Positions 7,949 through 17,569 of a DNA stretch of 64,000 bases are shown piece by piece (position 1 is the first letter of the stretch; every line of letters begins with the position of its first letter). This stretch comes from Rhodopseudomonas pentothenatexigens (GTDB lineage: Bacteria; Pseudomonadota; Alphaproteobacteria; Rhizobiales; Xanthobacteraceae). A program made the translations under genes and the position numbers. The stretch is taken from NCBI RefSeq assembly GCF_900218015.1, contig NZ_UFQQ01000020.1, forward strand, positions 1 to 64,000. Direction: 5' to 3'. The notes beneath the pieces are model-generated. The model made no database searches. It was not told the DNA's origin and was given only the letters and a program-made list of their open reading frames with translations.

Positions 7949-9067
7949 ATGCTTCAACATCATTGGACGTGGCACCGGATCAAGGCGCTGGCGCAGGAGG
8001 AGTGGCGCGCGCTCGTCACCTTCAATCCGAGCGACCGGCCGTGGCAGATGCCGTTCTCGGCGGCGCTGGCGGCCGGCGTGCCGATGCTGATCGGCGCCTA
8101 CTTCGACCATCTCGATTACGGCCTGATCTCGTCGCTCGGCGGCATGGCGTTTCTGTATCTGCCGCGCACGCCGCTGCACCATCGCATGGTGTCGATGATG
8201 GCGGCCGGCTTCGGCTATGCCGCCTGCTACACGCTCGGACTGATCGTGCATCTGCTGCCCTGGCTGTTGGTGCCGGCGCTCACCTTCACGGCGATCCTGG
8301 TGACGATGCTGTGCCGGTTCTATCGGGTCGGCCCGCCCGGCAGCATGTTCTTCGTGATGGCCGCCGCGATCGCCGCCTATACGCCGGGCGATCTGATGCA
8401 GGTGCCGCTGAAGGCGGGGCTGTTCGTGCTCGGCAGCCTGCTCGCCACCCTGATCGCGATGGTCTACTCGGTGGTGGTGCTGCGGATCCGCGATCCGCTG
8501 CCGGTGCCGCCGCTGGCGACCGACGATTTCGAGCACGTCGTGCTCGACGCGGTGGTGATCGGCGTGTTCGTCGGCGGCGCGCTGGCGCTGGCCCAGGCGC
8601 TGCAGCTCGAGCGGCCGTATTGGGTGCCGGTGAGCTGTCTCGCGGTGATCCAGGGCCTGTCGGTCCGCGCGGTCTGGAACCGGCATCTGCACCGTCTGCT
8701 CGGCACCGCGATCGGACTCGGCCTCGCCGCCGTGCTGCTGGCGCTGCCGCTGGAGAAATGGAGCATCGCCTTCGCGGTGATCGCACTGAGCTTCGTCATC
8801 GAGACCGCGGTGATCCGGCACTACGGCTTTGCGGTGATCTTCATCACCCCGCTCACCATCTTCCTCGCCGACGCCGCCACGCTCGGCCAGGAGCCGGTGC
8901 ACCAGATCATCGAGGCGCGATTCATCGATACCGTGATCGGCTGCGTGGTCGGCCTGATCGGCGGCGTCTGCCTGCACAATGCGGCGTTCCGCAAGGCAGC
9001 GGCCGGCTTGATCCGCCGCCTGATCCCGGCCTATCTGATCCCCGCCAAGCACGACCGGGGCGATTGA
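7949..9067 (+). CDS. FUSC-family inner membrane protein
   Basis: A 372-residue membrane protein, 17 bp after the transglycosylase. It has two hydrophobic halves of about five to six segments each, separated by a soluble stretch (RIRDPLPVPPLATDDFEHVV). The repeated motif RPYWVPVSCLAVIQ followed by RHLHRLLGTAIGLGLA is typical of the FUSC superfamily (fusaric-acid-resistance-like, also YccS/AaeB). These are proposed transporters of aromatic acids or other small molecules; the substrate is unknown. Confidence 0.8.
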   Translation: MLQHHWTWHRIKALAQEEWRALVTFNPSDRPWQMPFSAALAAGVPMLIGAYFDHLDYGLISSLGGMAFLYLPRTPLHHRMVSMMAAGFGYAACYTLGLIVHLLPWLLVPALTFTAILVTMLCRFYRVGPPGSMFFVMAAAIAAYTPGDLMQVPLKAGLFVLGSLLATLIAMVYSVVVLRIRDPLPVPPLATDDFEHVVLDAVVIGVFVGGALALAQALQLERPYWVPVSCLAVIQGLSVRAVWNRHLHRLLGTAIGLGLAAVLLALPLEKWSIAFAVIALSFVIETAVIRHYGFAVIFITPLTIFLADAATLGQEPVHQIIEARFIDTVIGCVVGLIGGVCLHNAAFRKAAAGLIRRLIPAYLIPAKHDRGD

Positions 9068-9150
9068 CCGAAAGTCAGGGTTTTGCCCCGGCCGAGCCGT
9101 GGAATAATACCCTTCCGCCGTTTCTTCAGGATGTCTCGCCGGATTGAGCC

Positions 9151-9441
9151 ATGACCGACGTGCGCCCGCAGGCCGAAACCTTCCAAGCTCCGCTGGACGA
9201 AATCGTCTGGAACACCACCTTCCGACGCGGCTTCGCCGAAGCCCGCTCCGGTCGCACGCCGCGCTACGACGACGAGGTGATGTTCCAGGACGGGCTGGCC
9301 TGGGTCTACGAATGGGGCCGGCAGTTCGCCATCCTCGCCCCGCCCGATCTCCCCCTGGTGCTGCCGGACGAAGGCGCGCTCAATCCGAAGGCGGTCGAGC
9401 TGTTTCGCGAACTGGTGATGCAGGGCGAGATCTGCACCTGA
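9151..9441 (+). CDS. Conserved hypothetical protein (96 aa)
   Basis: A 96-residue soluble protein (MTDVRPQAETFQAPLDEIVW...ELVMQGEICT) rich in aromatic and acidic residues with no signal or membrane segment. It follows the FUSC gene by 83 bp in the same direction and is convergent with the chemoreceptor gene. Codon use matches its neighbours. I recognise no domain. Confidence 0.6.
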   Translation: MTDVRPQAETFQAPLDEIVWNTTFRRGFAEARSGRTPRYDDEVMFQDGLAWVYEWGRQFAILAPPDLPLVLPDEGALNPKAVELFRELVMQGEICT

Positions 9442-9503
9442 AGAACCGCACCTTGAAGTCATCCGGGACGCGACCCGCGCGTCCCGGCGTGTCGTCAATC
9501 GCG

Positions 9504-11192
9504 TCAAGCCGCGCGCACGTTGTCGAGGAAGCGGCTGACTTCGCTCTTCAACCGCGTGCTGTCCTTGGCCAACGACTGTGCCGAGGACAGAACCTGCGCG
9601 GAGGCCGAACCGGTCTCGGTGGCGCCGCGCTGGACATCGATCACGTTCGAGGACACCTGCTGGGTGCCCTGCGCGGCCTGCTGCACGTTGCGTGAGATTT
9701 CCTGGGTCGCCGCGCCCTGCTCCTCGACCGCAGCAGCAATCGTCGACGCGATCTCCGACAATTGCTCGATCGTGCCGGTAATCTGCTTGATGGCTGTCAC
9801 CGAGTCGTTGGTCGCCGCCTGGATACCCGAGATCTGCTGACTGATTTCGCCGGTCGCCTTCGCGGTCTGCTCGGCGAGAGCCTTCACCTCGGACGCAACC
9901 ACGGCAAATCCTCGTCCCGCCTCGCCGGCGCGAGCAGCTTCGATCGTCGCATTGAGCGCCAGCAGATTGGTCTGACCGGCGATGGTGTTGATCAGCTCGA
10001 TGATATCGCCGATCCGGGTCGCGGCCTTCGACAGCTCGCTGACGCGGTCGTCGGTGCTGCGTGCCTGATTCACCGCATCCGCAGCGATCCGTGCGGAGTC
10101 CTGCACTTGCCGGCTGATCTCGCTGATCGACGAAGAGAGCTCTTCGGTCGCCGAAGCCACCGACTGCACGTTGGTCGACGCCTCTTCGGAGGCGGCCGCC
10201 ACCGTCGAACTGAGGTGCTGGGCGCGGTCGGCGGCTTGCGTCAGCGTGCTCGCCGATGCTTCGAGCTCGGTCGAGGCGGACGACACCGTGTTGACGATCT
10301 CCCCGACGGCGGCTTCGAACCCGTTCGCCATCGTCATCATTTCGACTCGGCGCTGCTCGGCCTGACGGCGCTCCGCCTCCTGCTGCTCGGCTTCGAGCTG
10401 GCGCACGCGGATGGCGTTGTCCTTGAAGACCTGGACAGCGCCGGCCATCTTGCCGATCTCGTCGCGGCGGTCGGCATGCGGCACATCGACCGTCAGATCG
10501 TTCTGGGCGAGCCGCCCCATCGCCGCCGTCATGTCGACGATGCCGCGTGTCACCGCACGTCCCAGGAACAGCAGGCCGGCGACGATGATCACCACCATCA
10601 CCACGGCGCTGACGACGATCGCCGTGTACGAGGAGGACAGCGCCGTCGCTGCAGCCTCGGCGCGCACCGACAGCAGCGAGGACTCCGCGTCGACGAGCTC
10701 GCGCACCAAGCCACGAATACTGTCCATCGACTTCTTGCCTGCGCCGGACGATTCGAGCCCCCTCGCCTCGTTCACCGTCTGCGGATTTTTCATCAGAGCG
10801 ATCTCTCGCTCGGCGACATTGCTGCGCCATTCGGCGGCCGCGGTGTCGATCTGCTCGAGTCGCTTCTGCTGCGCCGGATTGTCCGATGTCAGTCTCTTCG
10901 TCTCCGCCAGCGACCTGCGAAACTCCTTATCGGACGCTCGGTAGGGCTCGAGGAATTTGTCTTCACCGCTGATCAGGAAGCCGCGAACACCAGTCTCGCC
11001 ATCGACCATCGCCGCGACGATCGACTTGGCTTGCTCCATCACCTGATAGGTGTGGGTGGTCATGTCGTTGTTGCGCGCCAGGATGGCCAGGTTGCGGGCG
11101 ATCAGCGCATTGGCCGCGATCGACACGAAAGCGATCAGGAAGAAGATGCCTGCCAGTTTATAAGACGTTCTCAGGTTGAGCAGTGACGACAT
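9504..11192 (-). CDS. Methyl-accepting chemotaxis protein with CHASE3 sensor
   Basis: A 562-residue chemoreceptor. Order: N-terminal membrane segment ([20 protein letters not shown]), periplasmic CHASE3 domain with the marker [20 protein letters not shown], second membrane segment ([19 protein letters not shown]), HAMP (ITR...[17 protein letters not shown]), a coiled segment and the MCP signalling domain with the hairpin tip [20 protein letters not shown]. The start ATG at 11192 follows AAGGAAAG. It would feed a CheA/CheW pathway, none of which is in the window. The signalling domain is nearly identical in style to that of the receptor at 49582-51267. Confidence 0.93.
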   Translation of the reverse strand: MSSLLNLRTSYKLAGIFFLIAFVSIAANALIARNLAILARNNDMTTHTYQVMEQAKSIVAAMVDGETGVRGFLISGEDKFLEPYRASDKEFRRSLAETKRLTSDNPAQQKRLEQIDTAAAEWRSNVAEREIALMKNPQTVNEARGLESSGAGKKSMDSIRGLVRELVDAESSLLSVRAEAAATALSSSYTAIVVSAVVMVVIIVAGLLFLGRAVTRGIVDMTAAMGRLAQNDLTVDVPHADRRDEIGKMAGAVQVFKDNAIRVRQLEAEQQEAERRQAEQRRVEMMTMANGFEAAVGEIVNTVSSASTELEASASTLTQAADRAQHLSSTVAAASEEASTNVQSVASATEELSSSISEISRQVQDSARIAADAVNQARSTDDRVSELSKAATRIGDIIELINTIAGQTNLLALNATIEAARAGEAGRGFAVVASEVKALAEQTAKATGEISQQISGIQAATNDSVTAIKQITGTIEQLSEIASTIAAAVEEQGAATQEISRNVQQAAQGTQQVSSNVIDVQRGATETGSASAQVLSSAQSLAKDSTRLKSEVSRFLDNVRAA

Positions 11193-11698
11193 TGCTGTAA
11201 TTCTTTCCTTTTTGAGCGAGCTGGCGAGATGCGTCGTACAGCACGCCAATAACCGAAAGATCCGCAACCGCCGCCTCGCCGACACAGCGACAGCGAGGCC
11301 AACGATTACTTGATCGACTCACACGCAAGTCGCGTTCACCCCCGCAGAACACCGATGCGAGCGGCTCCCATCGCTATGCTGAAAATAACTTCCATTCGCA
11401 CACCGAACAATTAGTAAACGAGCACGAATTACTTGCGAGACAAGAAGATTTTCAATTTGGCATTGTGCGAATACATTCAACACAACCAACTAATCGCATC
11501 CCGCACCTCGTACTAATACGGGGCTTTAAACCTGTCGTTTCAACCGCAGATCGACTCCACCAATTCGACGCCATCACAGCGTGAGAGATTTTCGGATGAG
11601 GGCCGCCAGATGATTCGGCGGAGCCGACCGCGGCCGATCAACCGGCGCCATCGGCAATTGCCCGTGAAGCGGAATTCGTCCGAGACGAAATCGCCGAG
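11193..11698. other. Long intergenic region, visibly less GC-rich
   Basis: About 500 bp between the chemoreceptor start and the recJ stop with no open frame worth calling. From about 11360 to 11560 the base composition is much more A/T-rich than the surroundings. It must hold the chemoreceptor promoter; the rest could contain a small RNA or be eroded DNA. No clear hairpin-plus-T-run was found. Confidence 0.4.
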
Positions 11699-13540
11699 CT
11701 AGCGGATCATCGCCGGCCCGGCGTCCGGCACCGCGACGTCGATGACGCGGAGCTGAACGCGCTCGGCGCCTTGCCAGCGGTCGACGCTGAGGCAGCCGGC
11801 GACGTGCAGGGTCTGGCCGCGGTTCTCGGTCAGCGCATTGCCGAGCTTCTGGCCGACGCTGCGGAACGCGATGCCGTTGACGATCGCGCCGTCGCCGGCC
11901 TTGAAGCGCAGCCGCAGATGCGACTGGCCGACCTCGTCGGCATAGACCAGCTGATGCGCCGGCAGCGCCACGATCGGCTCCGGATTGCCGGCGCCGAACG
12001 GCCCTGCCCGGTTCAGCGTCGCCGCCAGTTCCGGCGTGACACCGCGCGCCGACACCGCGCCGTCGACATACAGCTCGTTGACGTGGCGCGACTTGGCGAC
12101 GTCGGCCGCAAGCGTCGTCTCCAGCCAGGCGCGGAATTCGGCGAGCCGCTCCTTCCGCAGCGTCACGCCCGCCGCCATGGCGTGGCCACCGCCCTTCAGC
12201 AGCAGCCCGTCGTGCACCGCCTGGCGCACCGCCTTGCCGAGATCGACGCCGGAGATCGACCGGCCGGAGCCGGTGCCGATGCCGCCGGGCTCCAGCGCGA
12301 TCGCGAACGACGGCCGTCCGAACTTCTCTTTCAGCCGCGACGCGACCAGCCCGACCACGCCGGGGTGCCAGCCTTCCGACGCGGTGACGATCACCGCGCC
12401 CTTGTCCTCGAGGCCGAGCGACGCCATCGCCTCGGCCTCAGCCTGGGCTTCGGCCTTCTGTTCGATCTCGCGGCGCTCGCTGTTGAGCCGATCGAGCTCG
12501 GCGGCGATCCGAGCGGCTTCCGAGACGTCGGATTCCAGCAGCAGCCGGACGCCGAGATCGGCGCGACCGATGCGGCCGCCGGCATTGATCCGCGGCCCGA
12601 GCATGAAGCCGAGATGCCACGCCTCAGGCGGACCATTCAGACGTGCCACATCCATCAGCGCGGTGTGGCCGACATGATCGCGCCGCCGCATCGCGATCAG
12701 GCCCTTCGCCACGAAGGCGCGGTTCAGCCCGATCAGCGGCGCGACGTCCGCCACGGTGCCGAGCGCGACGTGGTGCAGCATGTCCAAGAGATTCGGCTCG
12801 GGCCGCTCGGTGCTCCAGAACCCGCGATGCCGCAACTCGCGATTGACCGCGACCAGCGTCATCAGCACCAGGCCGACCGCGGCGAGATGGCCGAGCCCGG
12901 ACAGATCGTCGGGCCGGTTCGGGTTGATCAGCGCCGCGACTTCGGGCAGCTCGTCACCGCATTGGTGATGATCGATCACCACCACATCCATCCCGAGCCG
13001 CCGCGCTTCCGCCAGCGGCTCCAGGCTGGTTGTGCCGCAGTCGACAGTGACCAGCAGCGTCGCGCCCTTGCCGGCGAGCATGCGGATGGCGTCGATGTTC
13101 GGACCGTAGCCTTCGAAGATCCGGTCCGGAATGTGGATCAACGGATCGAGTCCGCAATGCCGCAGATGCCAGGCGAGCAGCGCCGCGGAAGTCGCGCCGT
13201 CGACATCGTAATCGCCGAAGATCGCCACCTGCTCGCCGCGCACCGCGGCGTCGGCGATCCGCTTGGCGCCTTCCTCCATCTGGGTCAGCGACGCCGGGTC
13301 GGGCATCAGCTTGCGGATGGTCGGGTCGAGAAAGTCCTCGACCTGGTCGATCTCGACGCCGCGCCCGGCCAGTACCCGCGCCAGCATTTCGGGCAATTGA
13401 TAACGCTGCACCATCGCCTGCGCTTTGGCAGTGGCACGGGCGTCGAGCCGGTCGCGCCACGCCTTGCCGGTGGCCGAGCGGGTCACACCGAGAAACGCCG
13501 GCACGATTTCGGGCGGTAAGACGGATACGGGAGGCGTCAT
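11699..13540 (-). CDS. recJ: Single-stranded-DNA-specific exonuclease RecJ
   Basis: A 613-residue DHH-family nuclease. Motif I FGDYDVDGATSAA (about residues 108-120), the DHH motif VVIDHHQCGDELPE (about 188-200), and the DHHA1 motif KGGGHAMAAGVTL are all present, followed by the C-terminal OB-fold region. RecJ degrades single strands 5' to 3' in RecFOR recombination and mismatch and base-excision repair. The ATG at 13540 was chosen because the upstream extension reads into repeat DNA. It stands as a single gene. Confidence 0.95.
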   Translation of the reverse strand: MTPPVSVLPPEIVPAFLGVTRSATGKAWRDRLDARATAKAQAMVQRYQLPEMLARVLAGRGVEIDQVEDFLDPTIRKLMPDPASLTQMEEGAKRIADAAVRGEQVAIFGDYDVDGATSAALLAWHLRHCGLDPLIHIPDRIFEGYGPNIDAIRMLAGKGATLLVTVDCGTTSLEPLAEARRLGMDVVVIDHHQCGDELPEVAALINPNRPDDLSGLGHLAAVGLVLMTLVAVNRELRHRGFWSTERPEPNLLDMLHHVALGTVADVAPLIGLNRAFVAKGLIAMRRRDHVGHTALMDVARLNGPPEAWHLGFMLGPRINAGGRIGRADLGVRLLLESDVSEAARIAAELDRLNSERREIEQKAEAQAEAEAMASLGLEDKGAVIVTASEGWHPGVVGLVASRLKEKFGRPSFAIALEPGGIGTGSGRSISGVDLGKAVRQAVHDGLLLKGGGHAMAAGVTLRKERLAEFRAWLETTLAADVAKSRHVNELYVDGAVSARGVTPELAATLNRAGPFGAGNPEPIVALPAHQLVYADEVGQSHLRLRFKAGDGAIVNGIAFRSVGQKLGNALTENRGQTLHVAGCLSVDRWQGAERVQLRVIDVAVPDAGPAMIR

Positions 13541-13625
13541 GGTCAGCGCAGATAAGCACGAAGCGCGGACGGCGCAAACCGAGGCGGCGCGTCCCAGGGC
13601 GTTCCGCACACAACCGGCACGGTGT

Positions 13626-13726
13626 CGTCATCCTGAAGCGCGAGCGAAGCGAGTCTCGAACGGCGACGACCAACAACTGTGGCCCATCCTTCGAGGCCGC
13701 GCGACGCGCGGCGCCTCAGGATGACG
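13626..13726. repeat. Dispersed palindromic intergenic repeat (GTCATCCTGA type)
   Basis: Outer arms CGTCATCCTGA (13626-13636) and TCAGGATGACG (13716-13726) are perfect inverted repeats. Between them lie ATCCTTCGAGGC and GCGACGCGCGGCGC motifs. Elements of this composition are scattered in intergenic DNA of Bradyrhizobium-like genomes. It separates recJ from the dehalogenase gene. Confidence 0.7.
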
Positions 13727-13740
13727 GAGAGCGCGTGGCG

Positions 13741-14469
13741 TCAGCAGCCGAGCCGATCGGCGACGCCGGCGAGATCGTCGGCAACGATGGTCCAGTCGCC
13801 GGTGGCGTCGAAGTCGAGCGTCTGCAGCGGGCCGTATTCGGTGGGACGCGGGATGAACGCCGTTTTCAAGCCGAGCGCCTGCGCGGCGGCCAGATCGTTG
13901 TTGTGGGCGGCGACCATCATCACCTGCTCGGGCGGCAGATTGAGCAGGCGCGCGGCGCCGAGATAGGTCTGGGGATCCGGCTTGTAGTGTCCGAACACGT
14001 CACCGCCGAGGATCAGATCCCACGGCAGGCCGGCATTCTTCGCCATCCGCGTCAGCAAGCCGACGTTGCCGTTCGACAGCGGCGACAGGATGTACTTGGT
14101 CTTCAGCCGGGTCAGAGCCGGCACCACGTCCGGCCAGGGCTTCAGCCGGTGCCAGCCGGTGACCATGTAGCTGAGATCGTCCTCCGTCAGCCCCCTGATG
14201 CCGAATTCATCGACCAGCCGCTCCAGCGAGCGGCGATGCAGATCGTCGAGAATGATGAAATCGGCCTGCGGGTTTCGGCGTACCGCATCCATCGACGGCA
14301 CGTAAGCCTGGCGCCAGGCGTCGATCAGTGCGGTCCAGTCGCCTTCGATGCCACGACGCGCCGCATAGGCCGTCAGGTCGTCGATCAGGCTGGTGCGCCA
14401 GTCGACCACGGTGCCGAACACGTCGAAGATCAGGGCTTGCACGTTCGTCGGTTCGGCGCTTCCGGCCAT
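13741..14469 (-). CDS. Haloacid dehalogenase, type II
   Basis: A 242-residue HAD hydrolase. The nucleophile motif is LIFDVFGTVVDWRTSL, motif II is LSPLSNGN and motif III/IV VFGHYKPDPQTYLGAARLLNL with MMVAAHNNDLAAAQ. The DVFGTVVDW and SNGN motifs and the AAHNNDL segment fit type II (L-2-haloacid) dehalogenases rather than phosphatases. The ATG at 14469 has GGGAGG before it. Real substrates are often not haloacids. Flanked on both sides by palindromic repeats, so probably a single transcription unit. Confidence 0.85.
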   Translation of the reverse strand: MAGSAEPTNVQALIFDVFGTVVDWRTSLIDDLTAYAARRGIEGDWTALIDAWRQAYVPSMDAVRRNPQADFIILDDLHRRSLERLVDEFGIRGLTEDDLSYMVTGWHRLKPWPDVVPALTRLKTKYILSPLSNGNVGLLTRMAKNAGLPWDLILGGDVFGHYKPDPQTYLGAARLLNLPPEQVMMVAAHNNDLAAAQALGLKTAFIPRPTEYGPLQTLDFDATGDWTIVADDLAGVADRLGC

Positions 14470-14538
14470 CGTTGTCCTCCCTTGCGACGCATTCAGTCGT
14501 CGCTGCCTGCCTGCTTGTTCTTCTCTCGCCTCTCGTGC

Positions 14539-14638
14539 CATTCCGGGGCGCGCAACGCGAGCCCGGAATCTCGATCGGCAAGTAACAGGCTTCAGATTCC
14601 GGGTTCGCCCATAGCTACGCTGTGGGCGCCCCGGAATG
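14539..14638. repeat. 100-bp palindromic intergenic repeat (CATTCCGGGG type), copy 1
   Basis: Outer arms CATTCCGGGGCGC (14539-14551) and GCGCCCCGGAATG (14626-14638) pair perfectly. Inner arms GAGCCCGGAATCT and AGATTCCGGGTTC pair with one mismatch. The whole can fold as a long hairpin. A second copy lies at 26971-27112. Confidence 0.75.
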
Positions 14639-14643
14639 ACGAG

Positions 14644-15087
14644 CTAAAACACCTTCCGATACTGCATGAAGCCGGAATCCTCGGCAATGCGGTCGTAGAG
14701 CAGACGTGCGGTGGCGTTGCCGGTCTGGGTCAGCCAATGCACGCGGCTGCAGCCGTCGGCCTTGGCGCGGGCGTACACCGCTTCGATCAGCTTGCGGCCG
14801 AGGCCGAGCCCGCGGGCGGTGTCGGCGACGAACAGGTCCTGCAGATAGCAGTAATCACCGGCCGTCCAGCACGACCGGTGATAGATGAACTGCACGATGC
14901 CGGTGAGCGTGCCGTCGACATAGGCGCCGAGCAGATGCATCGGCTCGGCGGGATCGTGAAACCGCGCCCAGGTGACGTCGGAGGTGCCGGGCGCGAGAGT
15001 CGCTTTGTAGAACTCCAGGTAGCCGGCCCACAGCGGCTCCCAGGCGGCCCGCTCGTCGGGGCCGACGGGACGAATCTCGACGGCCAT
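14644..15087 (-). CDS. GNAT-family N-acetyltransferase
   Basis: A 147-residue single-domain acetyltransferase. The acetyl-CoA loop is seen as LQDLFVADTARGLGLGRKLI (R/Q-x-x-G-x-G/A) near residues 83-102, followed by the usual beta-bulge region SRVHWLTQTGNATARLLYD. The substrate is unknown. It lies 12 bp downstream of glpX on the same strand and may be co-transcribed with it. Confidence 0.85.
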   Translation of the reverse strand: MAVEIRPVGPDERAAWEPLWAGYLEFYKATLAPGTSDVTWARFHDPAEPMHLLGAYVDGTLTGIVQFIYHRSCWTAGDYCYLQDLFVADTARGLGLGRKLIEAVYARAKADGCSRVHWLTQTGNATARLLYDRIAEDSGFMQYRKVF

Positions 15088-15099
15088 CCGACGATCTCC

Positions 15100-16104
15100 T
15101 TAATCCAGGTGGAATTTTTCGAACTGGCGATGATCGGCCTTGATGTAGCGCACCGTGCCGGTGACCGAACGCATCACCACGGTCTCGGTCTGGATCACGT
15201 CCTTGCGGAACTTGACGCCGGACAGCAGCGAGCCGTCGGTGACGCCGGTCGCGGCGAACAGGCAGTCGCCCTTCACCATGTCCTCGATCTGGTACACGAA
15301 GTTCGGATCTTCGATGCCCATCGACTCGGCGCGGTTGCGCTTGGAATGGGTATCGAGCAGCAGCCGGCACTGCATCTGGCCGCCGATGCAGCGCAGCGCC
15401 GCCGCGGCCAGCACGCCTTCCGGCGCACCACCGGTGCCCATGTAGATGTCGACGCCGGTGTTGTCCGGATCGGCGCAGTGGATCACGCCGGCGACGTCGC
15501 CGTCGGTGATCAGCTGCACGCCGGCGCCGGTGGCGCGGATCTTGGCGATCAGTTCGGCATGGCGGGGCCGGTCGAGCACCAGCACGGTGATGTCGTGCAC
15601 CGACACGTCCTTGGCATTCGCCAGGCGGCGGATGTTGTCTTCGGGCGGCGCATCGATGTCGATCAGGTTCTTGTCGTAGCCCGGGCCGATCGCGATCTTC
15701 TGCATGTAGACGTCGGGCGCGTGCAGCAGCGTGCCGCCTTCGGCCATCGCCATGGTGGCGATCGAGCCCGGCATGTTCTTGGCGCACAGCGTCGTGCCTT
15801 CGAGCGGGTCGACCGCGATGTCGACCTTCGGACCGGCGTCGATGCCGGCGCCGACCTTCTCACCGATGAACAGCATCGGCGCTTCGTCGCGCTCGCCCTC
15901 GCCGATCACGATGGTGCCTTCGATCGGCATCTTGTTGAGTTCGCGGCGCATCGCGTCCACCGCAGCCTGGTCGGCCCCCTTCTCGTTGCCGTGGCCGCGC
16001 AGCCGCGCCGCCGACACCGCTGCACGCTCGGTCACGCGCACGATCTCCAGCGTCAGGATGCGCTCCAGCAGCAATTGCGGCGGAACGGAAATGGTGGTCG
16101 ACAT
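15100..16104 (-). CDS. glpX: Class II fructose-1,6-bisphosphatase
   Basis: A 334-residue GlpX-type phosphatase. Recognisable metal/substrate segments are GTIVIGEGERDEAPMLFIGE, VDIAVDPLEGTTLCA, and VITDGDVAG...GGAPEGVLAAAALRC. It removes the 1-phosphate of fructose 1,6-bisphosphate for gluconeogenesis; in autotrophic relatives similar enzymes also serve the Calvin cycle. It follows hom after a terminator-like hairpin and precedes the acetyltransferase. Family members have about this length, so the gene looks intact. Confidence 0.94.
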   Translation of the reverse strand: MSTTISVPPQLLLERILTLEIVRVTERAAVSAARLRGHGNEKGADQAAVDAMRRELNKMPIEGTIVIGEGERDEAPMLFIGEKVGAGIDAGPKVDIAVDPLEGTTLCAKNMPGSIATMAMAEGGTLLHAPDVYMQKIAIGPGYDKNLIDIDAPPEDNIRRLANAKDVSVHDITVLVLDRPRHAELIAKIRATGAGVQLITDGDVAGVIHCADPDNTGVDIYMGTGGAPEGVLAAAALRCIGGQMQCRLLLDTHSKRNRAESMGIEDPNFVYQIEDMVKGDCLFAATGVTDGSLLSGVKFRKDVIQTETVVMRSVTGTVRYIKADHRQFEKFHLD

Positions 16105-16118
16105 CGGCCCAGCTCCTC

Positions 16119-16152
16119 AAAACAGCGCCCCCGCGCTTGCGGCGGGGGCTGT
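16119..16152 (-). terminator. Terminator of hom
   Basis: Read on the minus strand, CAGCCCCCGC pairs across CGCAAG with GCGGGGGCGCTG (one bulge), followed by TTTTG. It sits just after the hom stop and before the glpX start. Confidence 0.75.
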
Positions 16153-16166
16153 ACGAATGGTCGAAC

Positions 16167-17492
16167 TCAGTTCTTCTCGATCCGGATCACCTGCGGCCTG
16201 CCGCTGATCACCTTGTCGCGCTGCACCGCCTGCAGGGCGCGGCGCACCGCATCCTCGGCGGTGGCGTAGGTGATCAGGATCACCGGCACCGGGACCGACG
16301 ATTTGGCGGCCTTGCCGTTGGCATCGACGCTGCGGTTCGGATGCCGCTGCACGATCGACTCGATCGAGATGTCCTGCTCGGCGAGCCGCTTGGCGATGGT
16401 GGCGGCGGTGCCGGCGTGATCGCGCGCCAACAGCCGCAGATAATAGCCGCCCTCGTGACGCTGCATCGGCGCCTTCCCGGTGGCTTTGAGTCCGGCCACC
16501 GGCCGGCCGAACGGCACCGCGCGGATGCCGCGGGCGACGTCGGCGATATCCGCCACTACTGCGGAGGCAGTCGCAGCGGCGCCGGCGCCGGCGCCGACCA
16601 GGGTGATCGGCGGGATGCCGTCGCCGTCGATCGACACCGCGTTGGTGACGCCCATCACCTGGGCGATCGACGAGGTCTTCGGCACCATGGTGGGGTGCAC
16701 GCGCTGCTCGATGCCCTTGGCGGTGCGGACCGCGACGCCGAGCAGCTTGACGCGGTAGCCGAGATCGTCGGCCGCGCGCAGATCTTCCGGCGTGATCGAG
16801 CGGATGCCTTCGACATAGACCGAGCTCTCCGACACCTTGGTGCCGAACGCGAGGCTGGCGAGGATCGCCAGCTTCTGCGCGGTGTCGTGACCGTCGATAT
16901 CGAAGGTCGGATCGGCTTCGGCGTAGCCGAGCCGCTGCGCATCGGCGAGGCAGTCGTCGAACGACAGCCCCTCCTGCTCCATCCGGGTCAGGATGTAGTT
17001 ACAGGTGCCGTTGAGAATGCCGTAGATGCGGTCGATGTCGGTGCCGGCGAGGCCCTCGCGCAGCGTCTTGATCACCGGGATCGCGGCGCCGACGGCGGCT
17101 TCGTAGTTCAGCGCCGCGTTGTGCTTCTCGGCGAGCGAAGCGAGCTTGAGGCCGTGCTTGGCGATCAGCGCCTTGTTGGCGGTGACCACCGCCTTGCCGG
17201 CGGCGAGCGCCGCCTCGATCGCCGGACCGGCCGGATCGCCGGCGCCGCCGATCAGCTCGACGAAGCAATCGACCTCGGGATCGGTGGCAATCGCCAGCGG
17301 GCTCTTGGCCCATTTGATGCCGGAGAGGTCGAGCCCGCGCTTCTTCGCCTTGGAGCGCGCGGTCACCGCGACCACGCGCACGGGACGACCGCAGCGCGCG
17401 GACAAGGTCCGCTCCTGCCGTTCGATGACACGGACGACTTCGGCACCCACGGTGCCGAGACCCGCAATACCCACTCTGAGTGGCGCGACCAT
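16167..17492 (-). CDS. hom: Homoserine dehydrogenase
   Basis: A 441-residue enzyme with an N-terminal NAD(P)-binding motif (VGIAGLGTVGAEVVRVIE), the catalytic domain with the family signature GILNGTCNYILTRM and the substrate region around KLAILASLAFGTKV, and a C-terminal ACT domain (YYLRLLARDHAGTAATIAKRL). It reduces aspartate semialdehyde to homoserine for threonine, methionine and isoleucine synthesis; the ACT domain suggests feedback control, usually by threonine. It lies 77 bp downstream of an aminotransferase gene on the same strand, an arrangement common in alphaproteobacteria. Confidence 0.95.
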   Translation of the reverse strand: MVAPLRVGIAGLGTVGAEVVRVIERQERTLSARCGRPVRVVAVTARSKAKKRGLDLSGIKWAKSPLAIATDPEVDCFVELIGGAGDPAGPAIEAALAAGKAVVTANKALIAKHGLKLASLAEKHNAALNYEAAVGAAIPVIKTLREGLAGTDIDRIYGILNGTCNYILTRMEQEGLSFDDCLADAQRLGYAEADPTFDIDGHDTAQKLAILASLAFGTKVSESSVYVEGIRSITPEDLRAADDLGYRVKLLGVAVRTAKGIEQRVHPTMVPKTSSIAQVMGVTNAVSIDGDGIPPITLVGAGAGAAATASAVVADIADVARGIRAVPFGRPVAGLKATGKAPMQRHEGGYYLRLLARDHAGTAATIAKRLAEQDISIESIVQRHPNRSVDANGKAAKSSVPVPVILITYATAEDAVRRALQAVQRDKVISGRPQVIRIEKN

Positions 17493-17569
17493 GACGCGCT
17501 GACCTGCTGCCCGGAACGGCTTTTCTTGGGGAAAGACCCGGAGGCCGGCGGGCGGCCTCCAATGAGGGC

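Noticed and set aside
13735-16269. Very long open frame (over 800 codons) antisense to the dehalogenase, acetyltransferase and glpX
   Set aside because: It is a shadow of GC-rich codon use; the minus-strand genes have recognisable domains and ribosome sites, and the plus frame has low-complexity R/H/D/Q-rich composition.
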